Below are positions 32,627 through 42,878 of a stretch of DNA of 64,000 nt, in pieces. Position numbers and translations under genes: made by a program. The notes beneath the pieces were generated by a model. The model did no database searches. It was not told the origin of the DNA and saw nothing but the letters and a program-made list of their open reading frames with translations. Each line of letters opens with the position of its first letter. The first letter of the stretch is position 1. The DNA is from Rhabdophis nuchalis. Its lineage: Eukaryota; Chordata; Lepidosauria; Squamata; Natricidae. The stretch covers positions 62,498,605 to 62,562,604 of the forward strand of contig CM077643.1 in assembly GCA_039707465.1 (NCBI GenBank). The letters run 5' to 3'.

Positions 32627-34095
32627 GTCATGGCTCTGTCAGATCCCAGTTCAGAGGAAGAAGAGGAGGAGTTGGAACCAGGATCATCAGATGAGATGGC
32701 GTGGTTCCTCAGAACAAGTGAAGAGTCCAGGGACTGAAGACAAGGCAGTCCCAGGGCCTTCTGGCAGTGGGTGGGGTGGGGTGGGAAACGACTGGAAGGA
32801 GACCCACCTGCAGGAGTATATGAGCTGCAGAGAGCCAGCAGAGACGACACGGTCAAGACCACCTCTGACCAGGAACAGCTGTCTCTCCCACCTGATCCAT
32901 GGGCACGGAGGTGGAGTGGAGGGCGACACAGAGGAGGCCAGCAAGGTTGCTTGTGAGGAAGCAACCCTGCCACTAGTCACAAGGAACACCTGGTAAAGGG
33001 TGATTGGGGATGCTGGGGAAAGGTGTGTTTGCTAGGAACGCTTGTTTGCTTTGGTGCAATACAATACAATAGCAGAGTTGGAAGGGACCTTGTAGTCTTC
33101 TAGTCCAACTCCCTGCGTGGGCAGGAACCTTATACCATTTCAGACAAATGGCTATCTAACATCTTCTTAAAGACTTCCAGGGTTGGGGCATTCACAACTT
33201 CTGAAGGCAAGCTTTTCCAGAGGTTAATTGTTCTGACTGTCATGAAATTTCTCCTGAGTTCTAAGTTGCTTCTCTCCTTGATTAGTTTCCACCCATTGCT
33301 TCTTGTCCTGCCCCCAAGTGCCTTGGAGAATAGTTTGACTCCCTCTTCTTTGTGGCACCCTCTGAGATATCGGAACACTGCTATCATGTCTCCCCTGGTC
33401 CTTCTCTTCATCAAACTAGACATACCCAGTTCCTGCAACCGTTCTTCATATGTTTTAGCCTCCAGTCCCCTAATCATCTTGGTTGCTCTTCTCTGCACTC
33501 TTTCCAGAGTCTCCACGTCTTTTCTACATTGTGGCGACCAAAACTGTATGCAGTATTCCAAGTGTGGCCTTACCAAGGCACTATACAGTGGCATTAACAC
33601 TTCACGTGATCTAGATTCTATCCCTCTGTTTATGCAGCCTAGAACTGTGTTGGCTTTTTTGGCAGCTGCTGCACACTCTGGCTCATATTTAGATGGTTGT
33701 CCACTAGGATTCCTAGATCCCTCTCAGTTTTCCCAGTTTTCGTGCACTCTGTTTCTTGAATCTTGGTTTGTGCTTTTGAACTCTGAACCTCTGGTTCAAC
33801 TTGTGGGCTTCAGAATTGCTTTCCTGCCTTCAGAAATTTGGACTGTGCTTTGGCTCTTGGAATCTTGTACTCTCTATTGCGGATTGTGGTTTTGTGAGCT
33901 GTGTGTCTTGCCCTTGTGGGTCAACGTGACCCTAATTTGTGGAACCAGGTAATTCAGGCGGAAGGGGACTATGGACAGGTAAAGGGGGGTGGAGCTTTAC
34001 CTGTCCCATTAGTGAATTGTTGGATGCTGTGTAACTGAGTAATACACTGACTTTTACTAATAACTGCCTTGTCAGTGTGACGCAGGTCAGAACAG
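32627..34095 (+). mobile_element. LTR-like unclassified repeat split by CR1
   Basis: The left part (32627-33056) starts TGTCATGGCTCTGTCAG, has GAGGAAGAAGAGGAGGAG and a TATA-like GGAGTATATGAGC at about 32814. The right part (about 33728-34095) continues with CTTGTGGGTCAACGTGACC and ends around CTTGTCAGTGTGACGCA. The left start resembles that of the solo LTR at 57317-57846. It contains the perfect 12-bp stem GGACAGGTAAAG (33973-33984 with 33995-34006). I found no convincing target duplication, so LTR status is only a guess. Confidence 0.35.
33057..33727 (-). mobile_element. CR1 LINE, 5'-truncated
   Basis: The minus-strand 156-codon frame 33130-33600 gives the CR1 RT thumb and C-terminus: LYSALVRPHLEYCIQFWSPQ, LERVQRRATKMIRGLEAKTY, TRGDMIAVFRYLRGCHKEEG and NLELRRNFMTVRTINLW. 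The 3' end is the complement of GAGTTGGAAGGGACCTTGT followed by an ATTGT repeat (33057-33071). The copy is truncated at about 33727 just upstream of an AKKANTVLG-type patch. It is inserted in the LTR-like repeat. Confidence 0.9.
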
Positions 34096-34344
34096 AAACT
34101 TTGTTTTCAACAGAGATTGAAAATGCTCAATGGTGTCCTGTTTCAGCAAAGTCTGGTGCCTGGTTGAATCACAATATCCATCAAAAATCCCAAGTCAACA
34201 AATAAATGAGGATTCTCTGTTACAATGAAAGTTTAGCAAATGTAGTTTAGTACAAAGGACTTCTCTTTTTCCATCAGAGACAACTATTTTCCAAAGTTCT
34301 ACATTTATATAATTCCATATAACCATGGAAATAATGATATATTA

Positions 34345-34635
34345 TAGAAACACAGAAATCTGATGGCAGAAAAAGGCCTAGGCTGTCCTTTGAGTTTATT
34401 TGTTTTTTTATTTTCTTTTTAATAAATTGTTTTTTTAATCATTTTATTTTTGTTGGGTGATGAGCATGTATTTATCCCAAGCATGTTTAAAATTAGTTAT
34501 TGATGGTTGGCCCATTATTTCTATTGGAAGTTGGTTTCAAGCTTCCACTGCTCTTTCTGTGAAGTAATCCTTTCTAATAGTACTTTTGAACTTCCCTCCT
34601 GCCAGTTTGAACCACGTTCTTGATTATCTGTTCTT
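34345..34635 (-). mobile_element. Old CR1-like LINE 3' fragment
   Basis: Starts with GAAACACAGAAATCTGATGG and GCAGAAAAAGGCC (complement of a CR1 3' UTR type) and continues with antisense C-terminal remnants such as TTCCACTGCTCTTTCTGTG and GTTTGAACCACGTTCTTG. It is a different subfamily from the GAGTTGGAAGG copies. All frames are broken. Confidence 0.6.
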
Positions 34636-34754
34636 TCACTGCTTAGGGCAATGATGGCTTAGCATCTCGTACGGTATATGTCACCTTTAACATTCTTATT
34701 TTTAAAATATAAAAAGTCATTTTGGATGAGATCTGTGGCATATAAAATACATAA

Positions 34755-34826
34755 AGAAGGAAGGGAAGGGAAGGAAAGGAGGAAGGAAGGAAGGGAAGGG
34801 AAGGAAAGGAAGGAAGGAAGGAAGTA
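34755..34826 (+). repeat. GGAA/GGGAA microsatellite
   Basis: Purine-only run of GAAGG, GGGAA and GGAAA variants. Confidence 0.85.
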
Positions 34827-36473
34827 GAAAAAAGAAAGGGTGATAGAACTCACCTATGTGAATCCCCCCCCAAACAACAAACATTTCTTCACATGAAAGA
34901 AGAAACATACTTTCTGTTTTGATAAAGAAGACATCAATCATAACTTCTGTCCTAATGTAGCAGTTTTTAGTAGAAATAAACATTTGTTTTCTCTTATGAG
35001 GGACATTCATTCATGAAAAATGTTCCATCCAGAAAGCATTTCCTTCTTCAATGAACAAGCTGAAAAGAATCAGACTGAAAAAACATGAAATAGAATAGGG
35101 ATTATCTGAGGGGAAAAGCCCCCAGATTTGCATAATCTTTCAATACGCATACTGTGGGAGAATAAGAGAAACATAAAACCTTAAAAATAATTTCCATTCG
35201 AAATTTAAGAAGTCTCCTTACAGTGGAGAAGACTGTAGTCAACAAAAGAGAATACTCAAGTCTACTAAGGTAACAACTCTTGATGGGCAACAGCAAGCCT
35301 TGTGGTTCTTCCTTCTGATGATTTAGTATCCTTTGGTAGACTTGGGCTAGTCAGTCCCTGATATGAAAGATGGCTTGAAACAGACAACTGTCCTAAAATA
35401 GGTCACATGGTTAGCCTGGATAAGAGATGCAGCTTAAGAAATCCTAAAACGTTTTTGAGGAATTTGATAGAAATTACTACTTTCTTTCCAATTGACTTTG
35501 AGATTCCCACCATTATCCTTTGTTTATAATAACAGAATGCGCAAATTCTAATTAACTCTTACAGGAGGTTAAGAGACTGCTGCTTGCTTGCTTCTTTTCT
35601 GCTACTCATCATGTGTGAACGGCCACCTAAGTGACAAGAGATTATTTTCTGCTCCTCCAACGCAAAGCTCTTTTACACAGACAAAACTTGACACCTTCTC
35701 TACTTGTGTGCAATTCATTTCCTTGCTTAAAAGAAAGCAATTTAGAAAAGGCTGAAAATTGGAAAGCGCTTGCAATCCCATTACTATTCCACATAAATGT
35801 TTGTCATATCAACTACACAAAATATCACAAAGCAGGGGAGGGGGCAATAGGAAGAGACAGATCATACACCGATTGATAGTACAAAAAGCATCCAGGTACC
35901 ATTTACAATGTTGCAATTGGCTATAGAGGAAAAGGAAAAACTACCTAGGACAATTCACACACAATACAATAGCAAAACCTGGCTAGTCTACTAGATTTGC
36001 AACATTTAGTTCTAGAGAAACATTTATTTCTGGCTTTCTAGCTTGCGTTGGACAATGGACATCATTCAATTGAAGGCAATTTACAGTGCTCAGGACTCCT
36101 GACTATAGAAGAAATCCTAATTACACAAAGTAGAAAATTCAGTCAGCTGAATGTAAGTATATGTTCCCATAGAGTTGACTTCAGAAGAGTTGAGTAGAGA
36201 AGGCTACACTGCAGCATTATGTTTCTACCACTCCGTCCCATAAATCCTAAAAGTACTATCCAATAATTTAGTATATCTTTAAAACACGTTGCGGTTAGAA
36301 CTGAGATCAATGCGGAGTGTTAGGGATAAGATAAGATTCATAAGGAGAAGGTTCAGGTACTTAACTTATGCAAAAGAGAATCTGAAAATCTGTTGAAAAG
36401 AGAGAAGAGAGATGATCATACAGCCGCTGAACCTAGCCTTACCATCTTTAAAAAATGGACAAGGAAATAAATC
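34827..36473. other. Unassigned stretch
   Basis: Nothing recognised; open frames lack motifs. Confidence 0.5.
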
Positions 36474-36742
36474 TTGGGGAGCCTGGATACCTGCCTTGTC
36501 TTCCCTTCTTCTGTGTCTAGGTGTGTGGGCAGGGGTGGGAATTAGAATTAATGCCCCCATAAATATTGTTTAATTGTGGTTTAATTGTTTAATTGTGATT
36601 TTAAATTATGTATTCTGTTTGTGTTTATTGTTTTTTAATTTTCCTGTGCCCCGCCTCGAGTCCCTCTGGGGAGAGAGAGCGGGCTACAAATAAAAATTTA
36701 TTATTATTATTATTATAAGTAGCAAGAAATTTGATAAGCTAC
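36474..36742 (+). repeat. Local duplication copy 1, interrupted by L2
   Basis: TTGGGGAGCCTGGATACCTG...GCCCCCATAAATATTGTT (36474-36570) and AAGTAGCAAGAAATTTGATA (36717-36742) match 37459-37564 on either side of a 146-bp L2 tail. The L2 therefore entered this copy after the duplication. Confidence 0.75.
36571..36716 (+). mobile_element. Very short L2-clade 3' tail
   Basis: Begins TAATTGTGGTTTAATTG, includes CCTGTGCCCCGCCTCGAGTC and GGGGAGAGAGAGCGGGCTAC, and ends in ATT repeats. Both boundaries are fixed by comparison with the uninterrupted copy at 37459-37564. Confidence 0.85.
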
Positions 36743-36794
36743 AGGCTGAAAGGTCTTTGGCCAGCCTGCAGGTCAGTTGAAATATGGAAAAGTT

Positions 36795-36939
36795 CAGTGG
36801 TGGGTTGCAAATATTTTTACTACCGGTTCGAGCATGCACTCCTGTGTGTGCTTGTGCTTGCGCGCAAGGTGCAGGGCCTCTCGCTGCCACTACTACCAGT
36901 TTGGTTGAACCAGGCCGAACCAGGAGCAACCCACCACTA
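36795..36939. mobile_element. hAT-like MITE (CAGTGGTGGG group)
   Basis: Left end CAGTGGTGGGTTGCAAAT, right end GCAACCCACCACTA. The same short sub-type as 14476-14655, with inner ACTACCGGTTCG and GAACCAGGCCGAACC. Target duplications are not clean (about 5 of 8). Confidence 0.75.
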
Positions 36940-37458
36940 AAGTATCTCTGGAGGTACTTTGAAGAAACAATAGCCAGAAAATAAGTTTATCAATCTGAAA
37001 ACACGTCAAACCACTTCGTTGTATGTCTTAAGAGCCCTCAGTGGTAACGTTTGAAATTTGAGAACATGTCAGTAGTCTTGAAAAATAGATGTTGGTGGTT
37101 TCCCCACTGACAAAATGACAGCGCCATGAGAGACATGAGCTGTTCTAAAGCACAATTTACTAATATGTTGTCTGTCACATTCTCTTGTGTATACAATATT
37201 GAATGCCACCTCTATGCCTTTGCTCCTTTTGTGGACAGATAAGCAGAGTTCCCCAAAAGCAGAGGACTGTACAAAGATATACTTGAAAATAAAGATAATC
37301 CTGGAGTCTAGCACTTGGCTTTGTAACATCACAATTTCCCATTTTTAAAAATTAAAGTATTGTTGTAAAGGTATAAAAAGTCAAACAAGTCAGGAAGAGC
37401 ATTGGGTACCCAGAGATCTATCTGTGTAAATTTACCTGTGTAAACTGGTAAATGCCAT
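36940..37458. other. Unassigned stretch
   Basis: Nothing recognised. Confidence 0.45.
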
Positions 37459-37564
37459 TTGGGGAGCCTGGATACCTGCCTTGTCTTCCCTTCTTTTCTG
37501 TGTGTAGATAGAATGAATGCCCCCACAAGTATTGTTCCCAAGTAGCGAGAATTTTGGTAAACTG
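37459..37564 (+). repeat. Local duplication copy 2 (empty site)
   Basis: Carries the same segment as 36474-36742 without the L2: ATTGTTCCCAAGTAGCGAGA is contiguous here. Flanking sequence on both sides differs from copy 1, so the shared unit is about 106 bp. Confidence 0.75.
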
Positions 37565-38263
37565 CTTCAGAAATATAGCTCTGCATGTATAGCACATTGC
37601 TTGACCTGACTATCAAGAGAAGACGTGTAATATAATTTATTATTTGTAAAAGGAGTTTATGTCAAGCTGTTTTAAATAACCTTGCTCCTACTTAATATCT
37701 TGGTAGAGGGATTTGCAAAATCCATCTGTTCTAAAGATGCAGCTGCTGTTCTGAGCAGCATAGAATGTTTGCAGCCTCTTCCATGGTTTTGATTTTTTTT
37801 AAAAATGATAATTTTTAAATGTATTTGGATCAGACGAACAAAACAAATTGATGCATTGCCCAGTGTACAACTAAAAAGTCTTGATCATCACAGTTGGTGG
37901 TCTGGAAACTGTAGGCTAAATGGGGATTTGGGCAGTCTAAACTCCTTTTGAGTTGAATAGAAACATGGGGCCAAATTAAGAGCTCCAGAATCAGGCCTCA
38001 CTGCAGAGAATGGTAGTATGTAAAACTAATTATCCTCCTATTGAGATTTCTCTACAGGCCAATCTCCATCCACCCCTCAGTCCCCCCCAACAAACCTTTT
38101 CATTAAGGTAATTAATTACTACTCCTGGTTTGGGGCTCTGTGATTAAGGTGGTGACTAAGACCTTAATACCAAGTGTAAACACCTCTGGTGTTCCTGCTA
38201 AGTATGGTTTTTCATAGGAACAGAAATAATGGCTCTAAGAAGAAAGGCTTAAATACTTGGCAT
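37565..38263. other. Unassigned stretch
   Basis: Nothing recognised. Confidence 0.45.
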
Positions 38264-38265
38264 TG

Positions 38266-38328
<63 letters not shown>
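38264..38328 (+). repeat. GT/GA compound microsatellite
   Basis: GT run (38266-38300) passing directly into a GA run (to 38328), the same order as at 29373-29430. Confidence 0.9.
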
Positions 38329-38332
<4 letters not shown>

Positions 38333-39274
38333 CCTGTAGCTCTAGCAGTCTTCAAGCTTTGCTATGACGTGCTCTAATCTAAAACATTCATTTATACAGT
38401 TTGATTTCTTTACATGACTGGTAACTTAAGTTACTTTTCTGAAAAATAAGAGGGCAGTTGGTTAGAGGGAGCAAAAGAGAGGGAGGGAGGGAGCAAGCAA
38501 TATATTAGAAACTTGAATAGGTGCCCCAGTTTGTCCATCAGTCTTGGCATCATTTTATTTATACATTTTCTAAAGGATTAGGCATAATCAGTTCCAGAGG
38601 ATGGGCTCAGGAGCATTGGCTGCATCTATTTTCTTGGCAAGCACTATAAAAATGTTATGCCATCTCATAGCGCTGATCTTTGTGCTGCGGCTTGAAGGAG
38701 ACAGTGTTAATGTTTTAAATTCAGTGGCAGCATTAGTTAATCTATTCCATGTTGTTATAGACTAAACCAAAGAAGAAAAAGAATATCCCCAATCCCACAA
38801 GGTTTAATTTGAGACAGAGAAAGGAAACAAGGGTTAGTCTCTAAATTTTATGCTAAGATCTCATCCTCAAATATACGAAGGGCAGTGTTTGAGCAAGTGC
38901 AACATTGATTTTAGTGGGAATTAAGTCTAGATCTCTACATTGGGAAATCTGTCAGTTACTTTTGTAAAACATAGTTCTCTGATTTTGGGATTGGAAGACT
39001 AGATCTGTTTCGATTTTAGACATATGGTGTATTGTTATTGCTTTTATTTGTGGTGTTTTACATGCTAAGTGTTTATTTTTGTTTAAACTTGGAGTAAGAA
39101 GTTATTTTATATGTGTATCTGTATTGAAGAAAGTTGGAAGTTATTCTTTTTCCATACCATACATTCTTTTTCATATTTTTCTTACCCTTTTAATTTCTCT
39201 TGCTTTTCATTTTTTTTCTAACTTCTAGGGCAGAATGTTAGGTGTTGATGTTCACCCTGAAAGTTCTAAATCAG
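38329..39274. other. Unassigned stretch
   Basis: Nothing recognised. Confidence 0.45.
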
Positions 39275-39347
39275 CATGGCTGGCTGGGGAATTCTGGGAG
39301 TTGAAGTCCACACATCCTAAAGTTGGCAAGTTTGAGAAACACTGCTT
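39275..39347. mobile_element. Single right arm of the hairpin MITE
   Basis: Begins at the palindrome centre (GCATGGCTGGCTGGGG), has AATTCTGGGAGTTGAAGTCC and ends GTTTGAGAAACACTGC. There is no left arm. Confidence 0.7.
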
Positions 39348-39404
39348 TAAATGATTATGTCTTGCTATTTGCAGAACACTTCTTCCATTATGAATTTGTC
39401 TGGT

Positions 39405-40113
39405 TATTAATTAATTTATTAGACTTGTATCCCGCACCTATTTCCCCGAAGGGACTCAGGGCGGCGCACAGGCAATTAAAATAAATATAAATATATAAAT
39501 ACATAAAAACACCATAAAAACCACAATAAAACTGATTAAATTTAAAATGCCATGCTAAAATTCAATAAAATCCCCCTAATTAAAAACATCATGTTAATTT
39601 AAAACCCAGTCTGATTAGATGATCTCAGGGGCCTAGGCTAAGCCGCCTTGATGGAAAAGGTGCGTCTTCAGATGCTGGCGGAAGAGGCGGAGGTCCGTGA
39701 TGGCCCGGAGTTTGGGGGGAAGGTCGTTCCAGAGGGCTGGGCCCGCCACAGAGAAGGCCCTTCCCCTGGGAGTCACCAACCAGCATTTCCCGGCCGACGG
39801 CACCCGGAGAAGACCCTCTCTATGGGAGTGAATCGGTCGAAGGGATGTGTGAGGTAGGAGACGGTCTCGCATATAGCTAGGCCCTGTGCCATGGAGTGCT
39901 TTAAAGATGGTTATCAACACCTTGAAGCACACCTGAAAGGCCACAGGCAGCCAGTGCAGCTCGCGCAGGAGAGGTGTTACATAGGAATGCTGTGAGGCTC
40001 CCATAATCCCCTGCATGGCCGCATTCTGTACTAGCTGTAACCTTCGGGTGCACCTCAAGGGGAGCCCCATGTAGAGAGCATTGCAGTAGTCTAGACGGGA
40101 TGTCACCAGTGCG
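39405..40113 (-). mobile_element. L2-clade LINE, 5'-truncated
   Basis: The 3' UTR lies at 39405-39632 (complement of CCTGTGCGCCGCCCTGAGTC and an AATTAATTAAT tail). The minus-strand frame 39633-40106 is intact for 157 codons: SRLDYCNALYMGLPLRCTRR, LQLVQNAAMQGIMGASQHS, LRELHWLPVAF, RAFSVAGPALWNDLPPKLR and KTHLFHQGGLA before the stop. The 5' truncation at 40113 coincides with a 14-bp hairpin. Confidence 0.9.
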
Positions 40114-40154
40114 TTTATTATCTTAAAGATATTAAGATTTTTAAGATAATAAAC
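40113..40154. repeat. Perfect 14-bp stem hairpin at an L2 junction
   Basis: GTTTATTATCTTAA (40113-40126) is the exact reverse complement of 40141-40154. The loop repeats ATATTAAGATTT-like sequence. It lies exactly between the truncated L2 and the next L2-like tail. Confidence 0.7.
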
Positions 40155-40262
40155 ATGCCTCCTCTATTTATTTAATTACTTATTAAATGTATATGCTGCC
40201 CATCTCCCTGTCAAGTGGCTTGGAGCAGCTTACAACATCATAAAAACAGCAATATAAAATAT
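40155..40262 (-). mobile_element. L2-like LINE 3' tail
   Basis: A TATTTATTTAATTACTTATT tail and the complement of GTAAGCTGCTCCAAGCCACT, another L2 subfamily 3' end, like 4781-4850 and 49241-49330. Only the last 100 bp are present. Confidence 0.6.
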
Positions 40263-40699
40263 TAGAATGTGAGAAGTAGCAAAGACTTGTTTATCTGGCA
40301 TGCAGAAGATGTCTTTTTGTTTGAGTTTAGGCTTGTGCACCTGGATACTTGGATCTGCTTGCTTTGAGTTCCTATATATTTAAGAATGTGATGCCTGCCC
40401 CCCCCCCCCCCCGCCACTCTCTCACATACACACACATGGTTTATTATTAATGTTCCCCAGCAATTCCCATTCACCCAGCCTCAGAACTATCCCAAATAAA
40501 TCCAGCCACAAACAGGCCAAATAATGTCTCCTTGATCTGTCAGGAATATGGCTGGCCTAAGTTACTTTGCAACCTGAAACAAAGCAGTCAAGTTACAAGT
40601 TGCCCAAATTATTTTGACTCCTGTGACAGAAACTTTAGTAAGGACCTCTCCTTCGCTTTGGTAGTAAAAATGCAGCATTAAGTCTCACTAATAGAATGC
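40263..40699. other. Unassigned stretch with C run
   Basis: A C run of about 16 bases at 40398-40413. Nothing else recognised. Confidence 0.45.
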
Positions 40700-40700
40700 C

Positions 40701-40740
<40 letters not shown>
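40700..40740. repeat. TA dinucleotide run at L2 3' end
   Basis: TA repeats adjoining the 3' end of the large L2. A TATATATA stretch also lies at the other L2 boundary (45340-45348), consistent with a TA-rich target. Confidence 0.8.
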
Positions 40741-40744
<4 letters not shown>

Positions 40745-40934
40745 TTATTTATAACCCGCTCTCTCTCCCCGAAGGGACTCGAGGCGGGGCCCAGGGAATT
40801 AAAAACAGTTAAAAAGAATACAAAATTTAAAACAATAAACGTACATAAATATTAACTAAAAGGCATATTAAACAGAAAACCCTGCGCTAAAATTCCCAAA
40901 TATTTACTAAAAATCCCTAAACAATCAGAAGAGA

Positions 40935-42878
40935 CTATCCTAGGCCGGCCAAGCGAAAAAGATGTGTTTTTAATTTCAGACGGAAGGAGCGGAGGTCCGT
41001 GGTAGTTCTAATATCGGGGGGAAGGTCGTTCCAGAGGGCTGGGCCCGCCACAGAGAAGGCCCTTCCCCTGGGCATCGCCCGCTGACAAAGTCTAGTGGAC
41101 GGCACCCGGAGAAGTCCCTCTCTGTGGGAGCGAATCGGCCGTGAGGATGTATGGGGCAGGATCCGATCCCGCAGGTAGCTAGGTCCCGAGCCATGGAGCG
41201 CTTTGAAGATGACAACTAACACCTTGAAGCGCACCCGGAAGACGACAGGCAGCCAGTGCAGCTCGCGCAAGAGCGGTGTTACGTGGGTGGATCTAGAAGC
41301 ACCCATAATTGCCCGCGCGGCTGCATTCTGGACTAACTGAAGTCTCCGGGTGCACCTCAAGGGGAGCCCCATGTAGAGAGAGTTACAATAGTCCAGTCGG
41401 GATGTCACGAGAGCATGAGTGACTGTGCGAAGGGCGTCCCGATCCAATAGGGGGCGCAATTGGCGAACCAGGCGAACCTGGTAAAACGCCCTCCTGGCCA
41501 CGGCTGTCACTTGATCTTCCATGGACAGCCGGGCATCCAGGAGGACACCCAAATTGCGCACCCCATCCACAGGGGCAAGATGTTCGCCCCCTATGGCCAG
41601 CGATGGAGTTAGCTGGTTGAATCGGGCAGCCGGAAACCACAGCCACTCGGTCTTGGTCGGGTTGAGTCTGAGTCCGTTACTTCCCATCCAGATCCGCACG
41701 GCTTCCAGGCACTGGCACATCACCGCTACGGCATCGTTGGGGTGGTTTGGGGTAGATATATACAGCTGAGTGTCATCAGCGTAAAGATGGTACTCTACCC
41801 CAAAACCACGGATGATCTCACCCAGCGGCTTCATATATGTGTTGAACAGGAGAGGCGAGAGGACCGACCCCTGAGGCACCCCACAAGTGAGGGGTCTCGA
41901 GGTCGACCTCTGCTCTCCTGCCAACACAAATTGCGATCGGCCAGAGAGGTAGGAGGAGAACCACCGTAAAACGGTGCCTCCCACCCCCAACCCCCCCAGC
42001 CGATGCAATAGGATACCATGGTCGATGGTATCGAAAGCCGCCGAGAGGTCTAATAGGACCAGGATGGAGGAGCAACCCCCATCTCTGGCCCTCCAGAGAT
42101 CATCCACCAACGCGACCAATGCCGTCTCGGTGCTATGCCCGGGCCAGAAGCCGGACTGGCGCGGGTCTAGATAATCAACTTCCTCCAGGTGACGGGGAAA
42201 CTGTTGTGCCACCACACTCTCAACAACCTTCGCCAAAAAGGGAAGGTTGGAGACGGGATGATAGTTAGTTAAAAGAGCTGGATCCAAAGAGGGCTTCTTA
42301 AGGAGGGGCCTCACCATAGCCTCTTTTAGGGAAGCAGGCAAGGAACCCTCATTTAAGGATGCGTTGACAACCTCTTGGAGCCAGCCTCGTGTCACCTCCC
42401 AGTATGCCAGTACAAGCCAGGAGGGACACGGGTCCAATAAACATGTGGTGGCTCGCAGTCGCCCACGTAACCTGTCCATATCCTCGGAAGAAACGGAGTC
42501 AAACTCCTCCCAGACAAGATCTGCCTCACGGCATCCCACTGGGCCATCAATGGGGGCTAGCTCGTTCTGTATCTGAGCGATTTTCTCCTGCAGAAAAATC
42601 ACAAATTCCTCTGCTCTACCCTGTAGCGGGGCTTCCCGCACCCTCTGTTGAAGGAGGGAGCGGGTCACCCTAAACAGGGCGGCAGGGCGGTTGTCTGCGG
42701 ATGCTATGAGAGTAGCACAATGATGGCGTTTGGCCACTCTCAGCGCCACAATGTAAGTCCGTAAATGGGCTCTTACCTGTGTCCGGTCAGATTCAGATCG
42801 AGAAGACCTCCATCTTCTCTCTAGGCATCTCTTGCGGCGTTTCATCACCCTCAGCTCCTCGGTAAACCAAGGGGCCAT
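40935..42878 (-). CDS. L2 reverse transcriptase (C-terminal part of pol)
   Basis: Element-encoded reverse transcriptase that would copy L2 RNA at a nicked target site. The open frame runs back to 42896, but the first ATG is at 42878. Landmarks in order: WFTEELRVMKRRKRCLERRW, VSNLPFLAKVVE, QSGFWPGHSTETALVALVDD, LLDLSAAFDTIDHGILLHRL, GVPQGSVLSPLLF, HLYADDTQLYI (catalytic YADD intact), LRLNPTKTEWLWFP, SRLDYCNSLYMGLPLRCTRR, LRELHWLPV and LKTHLFRLAGLG at the stop. About 647 residues with no internal stop, unlike every other L2 copy in the window. It would need fusion to the upstream endonuclease frame to be functional; a frameshift now prevents that. Confidence 0.9.
   Translation of the reverse strand: MAPWFTEELRVMKRRKRCLERRWRSSRSESDRTQVRAHLRTYIVALRVAKRHHCATLIASADNRPAALFRVTRSLLQQRVREAPLQGRAEEFVIFLQEKIAQIQNELAPIDGPVGCREADLVWEEFDSVSSEDMDRLRGRLRATTCLLDPCPSWLVLAYWEVTRGWLQEVVNASLNEGSLPASLKEAMVRPLLKKPSLDPALLTNYHPVSNLPFLAKVVESVVAQQFPRHLEEVDYLDPRQSGFWPGHSTETALVALVDDLWRARDGGCSSILVLLDLSAAFDTIDHGILLHRLGGLGVGGTVLRWFSSYLSGRSQFVLAGEQRSTSRPLTCGVPQGSVLSPLLFNTYMKPLGEIIRGFGVEYHLYADDTQLYISTPNHPNDAVAVMCQCLEAVRIWMGSNGLRLNPTKTEWLWFPAARFNQLTPSLAIGGEHLAPVDGVRNLGVLLDARLSMEDQVTAVARRAFYQVRLVRQLRPLLDRDALRTVTHALVTSRLDYCNSLYMGLPLRCTRRLQLVQNAAARAIMGASRSTHVTPLLRELHWLPVVFRVRFKVLVVIFKALHGSGPSYLRDRILPHTSSRPIRSHREGLLRVPSTRLCQRAMPRGRAFSVAGPALWNDLPPDIRTTTDLRSFRLKLKTHLFRLAGLG

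Noticed and set aside
33242..33952. A 236-codon plus-strand open frame
   Set aside because: It is antisense to the CR1 RT region, then runs into the LTR-like repeat.
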